From contig NZ_JAKZAH010000002.1 of the NCBI RefSeq assembly GCF_023156245.1, forward strand, positions 1 through 64,000: a stretch of DNA of 64,000 nt, read 5' to 3'. The DNA is from Marinobacter bryozoorum (GTDB lineage: Bacteria > Pseudomonadota > Gammaproteobacteria > Pseudomonadales > Oleiphilaceae). How positions within the stretch are numbered: the first letter of the stretch is position 1; the number at the start of each line of letters is the position of its first letter. Positions 27,805-36,139 of the stretch are shown here, one piece after another. The translations under genes and the position numbers were made by a program. The notes below the pieces were generated by a model that ran no database searches, was not told the origin of the DNA, and was given only the letters and a program-made list of their open reading frames with translations.

Positions 27805-29117
27805 CAGTCTACGGTCATGAGGTTACTCTGGGACAGAGTTCCCGCCACCTGGCGTAGCTCATGCTGCAGCACCAGGTTGGAAAAGATTTCCTGGGTGATA
27901 CTGCGGCGAATGTCTGCCAGGCGGTTACGACTGTCCAGCAGGTCGGTCAGGCTACGCACCCCACCGATAAAACCTTTCTCTGCTGCATCAAGGGCTGCAT
28001 TGGCGGATTCCTCGGCGGCTTTCAGTGCCTGGATACGGCTGTAGCTGCCCTGCAGGTCTTCGGTAATACGAGCCACCTCGACCTGGACCTGGTTGCGGGT
28101 ATCACGCATCTCGTAGCGGGCCGCTTCCAGGCGATTCTCGGCCTGGCGGGTCCGGGAAGACACCGCACCACCCTGGTAGAGCGGCACCCGCAACTGGAGC
28201 TCCACCCGGGTTTCCTCCCGCAGGTTTGTAGCAAAGGTATCGTTATTGGTGTAGCGGGCACTGACAAAGAGCTCGGGCCAGTGACCGGCTGACTCCATAT
28301 CACGGGTCTTGTCAGCGAACTCGACCTCCGCTTCGGCCTGGTCGAGCATGGCTGAGTTCTTGACCGCCAGGTCCTGCCAGGGGCCCTGCAGTACCGCCGG
28401 GGTTTTCTGCCAGGCTTCCGCGTTTACCGGCTCCAGCTCGGTGTTCACCAGGGAGAGGCCCGACACGGCTTCCAGGTTTTTAATGGCCGCGCGATAGTCC
28501 GACTGCAGGCCGGTCAGTTCGGCGATCACTTCGTCAATACGGGCCTGGGCATCGAGGGTGTCAGCGCGGGTAGCAAAGCCTCTCTCCCGCATGCTCTCAA
28601 GCTGGGACAGGCGACGCTGGTGGCTCTGTTGCTCCTCCTCGATAATCGCGATCTCTGCCTCGAGGGACTTTACCTTCAGGTAGGCTTCCACCGCCGCATA
28701 GCCGATTTCCAGTTCACGGCCCTTGAGTTCGGCGCCGGCCAGCTTTTCGCCGGCGTAGGCCCGGCGGATGGCTTCGAAGGTTTTCTTCGAGTAGACCACC
28801 TGGTCGAGGCTGACGTCGTAGCGGGTGTGCTCGTCCCGGTCTGTGATGCTGCTCTGCAGATCAAAGTCACGGGTGTACTCGGACGTACCATAGCTGGCGG
28901 TGGCATCGACCTGGGGCAGGACGCCTGCCCAGGCCTCCCGCACGGCTTCTTCCTCGGCCTTGTAGGTAAACTGCTGGCTGCGCAGTCCATAGTTCTGGGA
29001 CAGCGCACTGCGGTACACCTCTTCCAGACCCACTGTGCCCTGGGCCTGGGCGCCGGCACTGAACAATGTTGCAGCACCCGCCAACAGGATGAAGACGACC
29101 TGCCTTGCCTGTGTCAT
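27804..29117 (-). CDS. TolC-family outer-membrane channel of the type I secretion system
   Basis: A 437-residue protein with an N-terminal Sec signal (MTQARQVVFILLAGAATLFSAGAQA) and the long helical repeats of the TolC/OEP family (two OEP domains, such as LEEVYRSALSQNYGLRSQQ and VARITEDLQGSYSRIQALKAAEESANAALDAAEKGFIGGVRSLTDLLDSRNRL). It should form the outer-membrane exit duct for the adjacent HlyD and ABC proteins. It starts four bases after the HlyD stop. A dedicated TolC encoded with its ABC and adaptor is typical of PrtDEF/HasDEF and Caulobacter RsaDEF systems. Confidence 0.94.
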   Translation of the reverse strand: MTQARQVVFILLAGAATLFSAGAQAQGTVGLEEVYRSALSQNYGLRSQQFTYKAEEEAVREAWAGVLPQVDATASYGTSEYTRDFDLQSSITDRDEHTRYDVSLDQVVYSKKTFEAIRRAYAGEKLAGAELKGRELEIGYAAVEAYLKVKSLEAEIAIIEEEQQSHQRRLSQLESMRERGFATRADTLDAQARIDEVIAELTGLQSDYRAAIKNLEAVSGLSLVNTELEPVNAEAWQKTPAVLQGPWQDLAVKNSAMLDQAEAEVEFADKTRDMESAGHWPELFVSARYTNNDTFATNLREETRVELQLRVPLYQGGAVSSRTRQAENRLEAARYEMRDTRNQVQVEVARITEDLQGSYSRIQALKAAEESANAALDAAEKGFIGGVRSLTDLLDSRNRLADIRRSITQEIFSNLVLQHELRQVAGTLSQSNLMTVD

Positions 29118-29121
29118 GGAA

Positions 29122-30645
29122 TTATTCCTCGCGCATGGCCTTGTCGAACATTCGGGAAACCGGCTCGAGCAGGTATTCGATCACGGTGCGCTCGCCGGTA
29201 CGGATCATGACCTCGGCAGGCATACCGGGTACCAGGTACATGCCCTGCTCACTCATGATATTCATGCCTTCCTCGGTGATGGCAACACGGGCTTCATAGT
29301 AGCGCTCGCCATTCTGCTCGTCCTCGAATGCGTCTGCCGACAGGCGTACAACCCGGCCCTGAACCACATCGGCCATTTGCTGGTTGAACGCTGACAGGCG
29401 CACATCTGCCATCTGGCCGATGGCTACCCGGTCGATATCCTGGGTCTGTACCCGGGATTCGATCGTGTACTCCTGGTCTTCCGGCACCACCTCAAGCAGG
29501 GTGTCGCCGGGTTGTACGATGCCACCCACGGTATGCACCTTCATGCCAACCACCGTGCCTGTGGCCGGTGCGGTAATGGTGGTGCGCTCGAGAGTGTCCG
29601 TCAATGCGGTACGGCGGGCCTTGAGATCGGCCAGCTGCTGCTGGGCTTCCCGGAGCTGCTCAGAGACCTCCTCGGCGTATTCCTGGCGAGTGACCAGTAG
29701 TTCGGAGCGGGTTTCGCCCACCTTGATTTCCAGCTCGGCGAGCTGGGAGGTGTTACCGGCCTTTTCCCCTTCCAGGCGGTAGAGCTCCCGCTGCATCTCA
29801 TTGATGCGGGTGCGGTCAGCCAGCTCCTGCTCAAACAGCTCCTGCCAGTTGCGCAGCTCCTCACGGTAACTGCTGATACGGGAATTCAGGTTGCGATTCA
29901 TGGCCCGCAGGCCTTCCATTTGCTGGGTCAGGGCGCTGACACGCTGCTCGTAGATGCTGATCTGCCCCTCACGGGATTCCGTGCGGGACTCGAACAACGA
30001 TTTCTGGCCTTCGATGATATTGCTGATTTCTGTCCGGTCCTGGCGCTCAAGCAACGCTTCGGGGAAGCTGATCGCTTCGGCCCCGATACGTTCGGCCTGG
30101 AGCCTCGCTTCACGCCCCAGCATTTCCCACAACTGGGACTCCACGATTTCCAGCTCGGAGCGGGCCTGGGTATCCGACAGCTCAATCAATGGCTGCCCCT
30201 TTTCCACCTTGTCGCCGTCATTGACGTACAGGCCGGAGATAATACCGCCTTCCAGGTGCTGGACTACCCGGTTCTGGGAATCCACCACCACCTGGCCCGG
30301 CGCCACTGCGGCACCATCCAGGGGCGCAAATGCGGCCCAGCCGCCAAAGCCGACAAAGGTGATCAGCAGTACAATGACACCGGCACGGATGCGCTTGCCG
30401 TAGTCGGTGGCGATGGAGTTAGCCGCTTTCTGGTCAATATCCGGCTGCTCCCGGCGATACTCACCGGGCAGCGCTGATTCGTCCACTTCTTCCCAGGTTG
30501 CCTCCGGGTTATCGGCGCTGTCAGTGGCGTTTTCATCAGCAGCCTTGCCGGCCCGGGTTTCTTCTTCCCGGCCCTGTTCGTCTGCAGGGGATGTGCGCTG
30601 GGGTTCGTCCTTATTGCCATCCCGGCGGGCGGAGTCGTTAGTCAT
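29122..30645 (-). CDS. HlyD-family periplasmic adaptor of the type I secretion system, with long acidic N-terminus
   Basis: A 507-residue membrane-fusion protein. Residues 1-85 form an unusually long, very acidic and low-complexity cytoplasmic extension. A single membrane helix follows (IRAGVIVLLITFVGFGGWAAFA), then the lipoyl half VVVDSQNRVVQHLEGGIISGLYVNDGDKVEKGQPLIEL, a long alpha-hairpin (about 170-350), the returning lipoyl half TITAPATGTVVGMKVHTVGGIVQPGDTLLEVVP and a C-terminal beta domain. The VQHLEGGI motif is typical of HlyD/PrtE. Known adaptors use the short cytoplasmic tail for substrate recruitment; the long acidic tail here may do more. The gap to the ABC gene is two bases. Confidence 0.95.
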   Translation of the reverse strand: MTNDSARRDGNKDEPQRTSPADEQGREEETRAGKAADENATDSADNPEATWEEVDESALPGEYRREQPDIDQKAANSIATDYGKRIRAGVIVLLITFVGFGGWAAFAPLDGAAVAPGQVVVDSQNRVVQHLEGGIISGLYVNDGDKVEKGQPLIELSDTQARSELEIVESQLWEMLGREARLQAERIGAEAISFPEALLERQDRTEISNIIEGQKSLFESRTESREGQISIYEQRVSALTQQMEGLRAMNRNLNSRISSYREELRNWQELFEQELADRTRINEMQRELYRLEGEKAGNTSQLAELEIKVGETRSELLVTRQEYAEEVSEQLREAQQQLADLKARRTALTDTLERTTITAPATGTVVGMKVHTVGGIVQPGDTLLEVVPEDQEYTIESRVQTQDIDRVAIGQMADVRLSAFNQQMADVVQGRVVRLSADAFEDEQNGERYYEARVAITEEGMNIMSEQGMYLVPGMPAEVMIRTGERTVIEYLLEPVSRMFDKAMREE

Positions 30646-30647
30646 AC

Positions 30648-32411
30648 TCAGGCTCCCTTCCCGGCTATGGCCTTACCGGCAGCACCCGGTTTGCCACTGT
30701 TTCCCCCGATGGCAATCTGGCCGTTCTGCAGGGCCTTCATGACATCATCACGCTGACCAAAGCCGACGGCCTGGCCGTCCGACAGCACCAGCATTTTATC
30801 CACAAGCCGCAGTATGGGTTTACGGTGGGTAATCAACACTACGGTAACCTTTTTCTCACGGAGATTTTCAAGTGCGCTGAGCAGTGCCTGCTCCCCCTGG
30901 TCATCCAGGTTGGAGTTCGGCTCATCCAGCACGATCAGGCGCGGATCGCCATAGACAGCACGGGCCAGGCCAATACGCTGACGCTGACCACCGGACAGTA
31001 CCCCGCCAGCAACGGAGATGGGCGTGTCGTAGCCGTTGGGCAGGCGCAGTATCAGTTCATGGACGCCGGCCAGGCGGGCTGCAGCCACGACCTTCGACGG
31101 ATCCGGCTCAGCAAAGCGCGCTATGTTTTCGCTGATGGTGCCCTCAAACAGCTCGATATCCTGGGGCAGGTAGCCCACGTAGGGGCCCAGCTGGGCCTTG
31201 TTCCACTGGTGCACGTCGGCACCATCCAGGCGTACCGTGCCGTTGGCCACCGGCCAGACACCGAGGATGGCCCGCGCCAGGCTGGACTTGCCGGCAGCGC
31301 TGGGACCGACGATGGCAAGCATTTCGCCCTTTTCAAGCCCGAAGCCCACGCCACGAAGTGCCGGGGTCTGTGCGCCAGGGGGCATTACCACCAGTGAGTC
31401 CACGGTCAGGCGACCTTCCGGTGGCGGCAAAGGCATACTGCGACGGTCGGAATAGTATTTTTCAAACAGCTCACGCAGCCGGCTGTACGCCGAGCGGGCA
31501 CCGCTGAAGCCTTTCCAGGACCCGATCATCAGGTCGAGCGGCGCCAGCGCGCGCCCCATAAGTATGGAACCGGCGATCACCATGCCCGGTGTAATTTCCT
31601 GCTGGATGGCCAGGTAGCCCCCCAGGCCCAGCATCAGGGACTGGAACAGCATGCGAAGGGTCTTGGACGCGTTGGTAAGGATACCGGCGCGGTCGCTGGC
31701 GTCCGCCTGGTTGACCAGGAAGCCCAGGTGGCGGTCGAGCCACTTGCCGCGGAGGTTGTTTTCCATGCCCATGGCGTGCACGACTTCGGCATTCCTCAGG
31801 CAGGAGCTGGCGTACTGGGTGGACTGGATGTTCTTGTTGTTGGCATCGGCCAGCATGGCCGAGGTCAGCTTCTCATTGGCCACGGCCAGCGCGATAAGGA
31901 TCAGTGCCGCTATGACCGCAAACACACCGTACCAGGTGTGGAACATGAAAAGGACCGCAATGTAGATCGGGAGCCACGGACCATCAAAGAACGCGATGGG
32001 GCCCTGCCCGGTCAGGTACTGCCGCAGGGTGGTCAGATCGTTCAGCGGTTGCGAGCTCTGCCGGCCGGGCACTTCGATGGCCTGGCGGAACATGGCAGAG
32101 AAGATCTTCTGGTTCATGCTCTGGTCGATACGGTTACCCACCCGCACCAGGATGGCCGACCTCACCATCTGCAGGAGTGCCAGGGTGATGAACAGCCCGA
32201 CCAGGATAACGGTCAGCATGATGAGCGTCTCTACGCTGCGACTGCCCAGCGCCCGGTCATAGACCTGGAGCATATAAATGGCCGGGACGAGCATGAGTAT
32301 ATTAATGAAGAGACTGAATACCCCGGCAGCCATAAAACCCTGACGGCAGTTTTTCAGGGCCAGTTCAAGCTCGGTAGGCTCCGCCGCAGCGGCTCTGGCT
32401 TTTTTGAACAT
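30648..32411 (-). CDS. Type I secretion ABC transporter (PrtD/HasD/RsaD family)
   Basis: A 587-residue fused permease-ATPase that powers export of unfolded substrates through HlyD and TolC. The N-terminal membrane domain (about 1-310) has six hydrophobic segments and no C39 peptidase or C39-like domain. The ATPase has Walker A GPSAAGKSS, signature LSGGQRQRIGLARA, Walker B LIVLDEPNSNLD and the H-loop ITHRKP. Lack of a peptidase domain places it with exporters of RTX proteases, lipases and S-layer proteins. It is the first gene of the nine-gene operon; no clear Shine-Dalgarno precedes its ATG, but a strong promoter lies about 100 bases upstream. Confidence 0.95.
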   Translation of the reverse strand: MFKKARAAAAEPTELELALKNCRQGFMAAGVFSLFINILMLVPAIYMLQVYDRALGSRSVETLIMLTVILVGLFITLALLQMVRSAILVRVGNRIDQSMNQKIFSAMFRQAIEVPGRQSSQPLNDLTTLRQYLTGQGPIAFFDGPWLPIYIAVLFMFHTWYGVFAVIAALILIALAVANEKLTSAMLADANNKNIQSTQYASSCLRNAEVVHAMGMENNLRGKWLDRHLGFLVNQADASDRAGILTNASKTLRMLFQSLMLGLGGYLAIQQEITPGMVIAGSILMGRALAPLDLMIGSWKGFSGARSAYSRLRELFEKYYSDRRSMPLPPPEGRLTVDSLVVMPPGAQTPALRGVGFGLEKGEMLAIVGPSAAGKSSLARAILGVWPVANGTVRLDGADVHQWNKAQLGPYVGYLPQDIELFEGTISENIARFAEPDPSKVVAAARLAGVHELILRLPNGYDTPISVAGGVLSGGQRQRIGLARAVYGDPRLIVLDEPNSNLDDQGEQALLSALENLREKKVTVVLITHRKPILRLVDKMLVLSDGQAVGFGQRDDVMKALQNGQIAIGGNSGKPGAAGKAIAGKGA

Positions 32412-32514
32412 CGGAATCAGCTAACCAGTGAAGAAATGTGGTGCCCTGGCGGGTATGTCCGGCCATCAGGGCGAATTTTCTGTTTCATGGCCGACAGGCC
32501 TGAAAAGCTGCTGG

Positions 32515-32544
32515 ATTCTAGGCGTCGGCTGTCCATTGTGTCAA
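32515..32544 (-). promoter_or_regulatory. Sigma70 promoter of the secretion/polysaccharide operon
   Basis: On the minus strand, a consensus -35 TTGACA (32544-32539), 18-base spacer and -10 TAGAAT (32520-32515), predicting a start near 32508 and a leader of about 97 bases. No comparable promoter was noticed inside the tightly packed nine genes that follow, so one transcript of about 14 kb is plausible. Confidence 0.78.
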
Positions 32545-32619
32545 CAAAGCACCCTGGAACCATTAAAGGATGCTCATTTTTCGGCACCCCTGATCGTTCA
32601 TGACGATGCAAGAAAAGTT

Positions 32620-32628
32620 TGTTATCAT
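32620..32628 (+). promoter_or_regulatory. Candidate extended -10 promoter of the DUF6447-like gene pair
   Basis: TGT-TATCAT (32620-32628) is an extended -10 element; the -35 region is poor. It lies about 105 bases before the first small gene. Confidence 0.4.
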
Positions 32629-32734
32629 CGCGCCCTTGACTTTAAGCGCAACCAGCGTCGCGGACTCGCGCCGCACATTTCAGTACTTCTGACGCCGGTT
32701 GAAGATACCTTCGTTTTAAAGGTCGTGATAGTTC

Positions 32735-32935
32735 ATGATGAAAAGCATCACCCTCGATGGCAAGACCTACGAGCTTGACAAGATCAACCCCCAGGGCCAG
32801 GAGATTGCCAGGCAGGCCGGGGTTGCCTCTGACCTGGTACGCAAACTGGAAGCCAGGCTCGCTATAGCGCGTACCGCCCAGGGGCAATACGCGGAAAACC
32901 TGCGGCAAAACCTCAAAGACGCCAACGAACTTTAA
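32735..32935 (+). CDS. Small DUF6447-like protein, 66 residues
   Basis: A short soluble protein: a beta-hairpin start ITLDGKTYELDKI, then a long helix with EARLAIARTAQGQYAENLRQNL. It is clearly paralogous to the C-terminal part of the next gene's product (ITLDGKTYELD against VKIDGKDYPVD; LEARLAIARTAQGQYA against LEAELAIARTARGSYA). I associate this small domain with DUF6447, whose members are often encoded near type I secretion genes; that memory is moderate. Two ATG codons are adjacent at the start. It is divergent from the secretion operon. Function unknown. Confidence 0.72.
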   Translation: MMKSITLDGKTYELDKINPQGQEIARQAGVASDLVRKLEARLAIARTAQGQYAENLRQNLKDANEL

Positions 32936-32960
32936 TCCAGGCTCAGGAGCAACCCCGACA

Positions 32961-33329
32961 ATGACCGAAGAGAAAAAGACCGGTACCCGGAAGCCCGCTG
33001 CAAAGGCGGCCCCCGCGAAAAAGGCCAGCACCGCCACTCGCAAGCCAGCCGCTGGCAGCACTACCGGGAAGACGACAACCACCCGTAAGACCGCACCTGC
33101 GCAGAAAGCAAAGAAGCAGGCGGCTGCGATGGTGAAGATTGACGGCAAGGACTACCCGGTAGACGCCCTCAGCGACCAGGCGAAGGCCCAGATTACCAAC
33201 CTCCGGGCAACCGACCGCCACATTGAGGAACTGGAAGCCGAGCTGGCCATTGCCCGCACGGCCCGGGGCTCCTATGCAGCTGCACTGGAGCGGGAGCTGA
33301 AGACCCTGGACAAGCAAACCCTGCAATAA
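32961..33329 (+). CDS. DUF6447-like protein with histone-H1-like Lys/Ala/Thr-rich N-terminus
   Basis: A 122-residue protein with two parts. Residues about 4-56 are a basic low-complexity tail rich in Lys, Ala, Thr and Pro with AAKAAPAKKA-like units, resembling bacterial histone-H1-like tails such as AlgP. Residues about 57-122 repeat the small domain of the preceding gene. The gap between the two genes is 25 bases with GGAGC before the ATG, and a strong terminator follows, so the pair is a bicistron. The basic tail could bind nucleic acid or the acidic secretion proteins encoded nearby. That is speculation. Confidence 0.75.
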   Translation: MTEEKKTGTRKPAAKAAPAKKASTATRKPAAGSTTGKTTTTRKTAPAQKAKKQAAAMVKIDGKDYPVDALSDQAKAQITNLRATDRHIEELEAELAIARTARGSYAAALERELKTLDKQTLQ

Positions 33330-33367
33330 GGGTAGCAGGTTAAGTCCGGGCCAGCACCGGCCCCAGG

Positions 33368-33402
33368 AAAGGCCGATAATCGAGCAGATTATCGGCCTTT
33401 TT
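33368..33402 (+). terminator. Intrinsic terminator after the small paralogue pair
   Basis: Perfect 14-bp stem including GGCCGATAATC/GATTATCGGCC (33371-33381 with 33387-33397) flanked by AAA/TTT, five-base loop GAGCA and a run of five T. It also lies just after the end of the convergent lipoprotein gene and could serve both strands. Confidence 0.93.
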
Positions 33403-33429
33403 CGTTAGTGGCCAAGGTACCGGAAACCC

Positions 33430-35019
33430 CTATTCACCGCTGGCCAGCTCCCGGGACACAACCTCTGACCAGGCACTGGTCAGGCCATCGGTATCCACGG
33501 TACGCACGGTGAAGTACCAACTGCCTTCCCCAAGGTCTTCGACGACATATTCCATGGCTTGCCCGTCAGCGACCTCCAGCTCATTCGGCATGTCGTCGAT
33601 GACATCGGTCCGGCCATAGCGAATGGTATAGCCACCAATCTCGCCCATCGCCAGGGCGGTTCCATCTGCCCGGGTGAGCGGTGCACTCCAGGTCAGTGTG
33701 ACGGCAGAGGCCACCTGCCCTTCGTCAGGGTCCGGGTCGGAGCGGACTGGTTCGCCATCATCGTCGGCCGGGCTATCGCTGCCTGGATCTTCTTCACCCA
33801 CGGGGTCTGGTTCTGGTTCTGGTTCTGGTTCTGGGTCGGGTTCAGGGCTGGGTTCTGGCTCAGGCTCAGGCTCAGGCTTTGGCTCTGGCTTGGGTGCCGG
33901 CTCAGGCCGGGGTTCTGGCTCCGGGGTTGGCTGAGGACGGGGGCCTGGTTCCGGGGCCGGTTCGGGTTTTGGTTCCGGCTGAGGCGTTGGCTCCGGCTTT
34001 GGCGCTGGCTCAGGCCGGGGTTGCGGCTTCGGCTTGTCGACCTCCACCGGCCCCCGGACCTTTTCCGCCAGCTTGTAGAAGCCATCACCGATCTCTTCGA
34101 GGCGCCCTGGTACTTGATCAGCACGGCTGTTCTGCGCGTGGACATAGGTCTGGTACGCAGCCAGTTCCAGCAGCCGATCCCGCCCTACTGACCCGGTGCC
34201 AGCCTTGTCAGGCAGCTCACCTGCCAGGCGTATCGCCATGGTGTACGCATCGATTGCACCCTGAATACCCTGCCGCGGATAGTCCTCGGCCAGGGCCATG
34301 AACGCCGCGCCCATCATGGCTGCCTGGAGCTCGCCTGGGGAAGCATCAGCCGGTATACCGGCGGTAATATCCAGTGGTCGGGCAACGGACCCGGCCTTCT
34401 CAAGGCCGAACCATTGAGCGACACGGGCTGCTGCCTCACTATGCCCTGGCACTCCCCCTTCGGTGCCTCGGGCACTGAACACCGTGGCAGAAAGCGTGCT
34501 CAGGGGCGTGATGTTTCCGCTGACCTTACCATCGTCATCCACCTCCACGAACGCTTCGAGGCGGAGATTGGGGCCTGGCCAGAACGCCTCCCCGTAACTC
34601 ACGGGTTGCCCGTCGGGGTAGGCCGCGCAGCCATCCACCGAGTCGCAACGCATGCGGGTCTGGCCATCGGATGTCAGCTCCAGCCGGACGAAATTGGCCT
34701 GTTCGGGTAATTCGAGCTGGTACCGGCCGTTCTGGTCCGTACGTGCGCTCTGACCGAGCGCCTCGAGCCTGCCATCAGGGCTCACCAGCCAGGCATTCAC
34801 GATGCCATCACTGATCACCCCTTTAACGGCATAGCCGGCCAGCGCCTTGGTCGCAGGGGTGGTGGCCGGGGTGGCAGGTGCCGGCGATTCATCATCCTGG
34901 TTACCCGTTGGCGCCCCTGCAGATTCGTCCGAACCGGACGATGACGAGCCGTTACACCCGGCCAGCATCGCCGTAAGGAAGACAAGCGTTAAACCAAAAC
35001 CTGGTTTGCCAAGCCCCAT
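33430..35019 (-). CDS. Lipoprotein with Pro/Glu stalk and C-terminal fibronectin-III-like domain
   Basis: A 529-residue predicted lipoprotein. The start MGLGKPG was chosen with AGGAG seven bases upstream. The lipobox LAGC is followed by a Ser/Asp tether, then a domain of about 270 residues ([18 protein letters not shown] ... [13 protein letters not shown]) resembling the lipoprotein at 6020-7474. Next comes a stalk of about 85 residues of PxPE/PKPEP repeats, an acidic spacer, and a final domain of about 90 residues ([14 protein letters not shown]...[22 protein letters not shown]) that looks like a fibronectin type III fold. The layout suggests a surface-displayed or envelope-spanning binding protein. 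Ligand unknown. Confidence 0.82.
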   Translation of the reverse strand: MGLGKPGFGLTLVFLTAMLAGCNGSSSSGSDESAGAPTGNQDDESPAPATPATTPATKALAGYAVKGVISDGIVNAWLVSPDGRLEALGQSARTDQNGRYQLELPEQANFVRLELTSDGQTRMRCDSVDGCAAYPDGQPVSYGEAFWPGPNLRLEAFVEVDDDGKVSGNITPLSTLSATVFSARGTEGGVPGHSEAAARVAQWFGLEKAGSVARPLDITAGIPADASPGELQAAMMGAAFMALAEDYPRQGIQGAIDAYTMAIRLAGELPDKAGTGSVGRDRLLELAAYQTYVHAQNSRADQVPGRLEEIGDGFYKLAEKVRGPVEVDKPKPQPRPEPAPKPEPTPQPEPKPEPAPEPGPRPQPTPEPEPRPEPAPKPEPKPEPEPEPEPSPEPDPEPEPEPEPDPVGEEDPGSDSPADDDGEPVRSDPDPDEGQVASAVTLTWSAPLTRADGTALAMGEIGGYTIRYGRTDVIDDMPNELEVADGQAMEYVVEDLGEGSWYFTVRTVDTDGLTSAWSEVVSRELASGE

Positions 35020-35227
35020 GGGACCACTCCTGTGAACACGTGAACAATCGGGTCCAATGGTAGCCACGGCACTTGTTAAATAATGTTATACAGATCCCAG
35101 TCTGACAGACCGTTACGGGTATTTACGTTGCGCTACATAATTTGCAACATACTGACACATTTGGAAAATTGCGATTTGGAGTGATGATGCTCAAGGCTGA
35201 AAGCAGCCCGAATGCCAGGCTACCTGG

Positions 35228-35992
35228 TCAATACCAGGCGCCCGATGCGACGAAGTATGGGTTCAGCACGTTTTCCTTGCCATAGGCCAGCGGTGTGCCA
35301 TCCAGCTGGGTGACTTTGCCGCCGGCGGCGACGAGGACGGCGTGGGCGGCGCCGGTGTCCCATTCGCAGGTGGGGCCCAGGCGTGGGTAGATGTCGGCCT
35401 GGCCTTCGGCGATGCGGCAGAACTTGAGGCTGCTGCCGGCCTGGACCAGTTCATGGTCGCCCAGTTGCTCGATAAAGGTTCGGGTTTCTTCGTTCATGTG
35501 GTTCTTGCTGGCTACCGCGCGCACGGCGGCTGGCGGGTTGACTACTTCGAGCTTGCGGGTACTGCCGTCGGCCTCTCGCTTCCACGCGCCCTCGCCCTTG
35601 ATGCCCCAGTAGGCTTCATTGAGGGCGGGGGCTGTCACCACGCCCATGACTGGCTCACCGTTTTCGATCAGGGCGATATTGACGGTGAACTCGCCGGTGC
35701 GATTGGTGAAATCCTTGGTGCCGTCGATGGGATCTACCAGCCAGAAGCGGGTCCAGCCCTGGCGCTCGCTCCAGGGTGCGTTGGCGGATTCTTCCGACAG
35801 GATGGGAATGTCCGGGGTCAATGCCTTGAGTCCGTCTACGATGACATGGTGGCTGGCGAGGTCCGCGGCGGTGATCGGGCTGTTGTCGTCCTTGGTCTGC
35901 ACCTCGAAGTCGGTCTGGTAGATTTCCATGACCTTGCGGCTTGCGGTGTCGGCGATCTCGAGGACTTGGTCCAGCAGGGATTGGTGGTTCAT
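35228..35992 (-). CDS. cysQ: 3'(2'),5'-bisphosphate nucleotidase
   Basis: Magnesium-dependent phosphatase of the inositol-monophosphatase fold, 254 residues. It hydrolyses PAP to AMP, clearing the product of PAPS-using enzymes. Family marks are EESA near residue 69, DPIDGTKDF (metal ligands), and the C-terminal CEWDTGAAHAVLVAAGG. Length is normal. It is a core gene, but a PAP phosphatase is relevant here because the locus encodes a putative PAPS-dependent sulfotransferase and the window also carries cysDN. It is divergent from the nuclease at 36140. Confidence 0.96.
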   Translation of the reverse strand: MNHQSLLDQVLEIADTASRKVMEIYQTDFEVQTKDDNSPITAADLASHHVIVDGLKALTPDIPILSEESANAPWSERQGWTRFWLVDPIDGTKDFTNRTGEFTVNIALIENGEPVMGVVTAPALNEAYWGIKGEGAWKREADGSTRKLEVVNPPAAVRAVASKNHMNEETRTFIEQLGDHELVQAGSSLKFCRIAEGQADIYPRLGPTCEWDTGAAHAVLVAAGGKVTQLDGTPLAYGKENVLNPYFVASGAWY

Positions 35993-36139
35993 CAGGATTC
36001 CTGGTTGGTTGTAACGTTTATCGGGTGTGCGACAAGTTTATCAGGCCCGGTGAAGCCTCTCACAGGTTTGCATCAGATCAATGTGCGCGGACAAGCTATG
36101 CTTCATAGTGAGAACACAACTCTCCAGAGGGATATCCGG

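Larger units (their letters stand above)
32412..32734. other. Divergent regulatory region between the secretion operon and the small paralogue pair
   Basis: This 323-base gap holds no gene. It contains the minus-strand operon promoter at 32515-32544 and a likely plus-strand promoter around 32620-32628. The two face apart, leaving about 75 bases between them where a shared regulator could bind; no clear palindrome was seen there. Confidence 0.6.

Noticed and set aside
33770..34050. Repetitive DNA that looks like a microsatellite
   Set aside because: It encodes the Pro/Glu/Lys stalk of the lipoprotein and is in frame throughout.
35342..36139. Upstream extension of the beta-CASP nuclease by 266 codons
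   Set aside because: The extension is antisense to cysQ; the family starts at MKLQFLGG, which has its own ribosome site.
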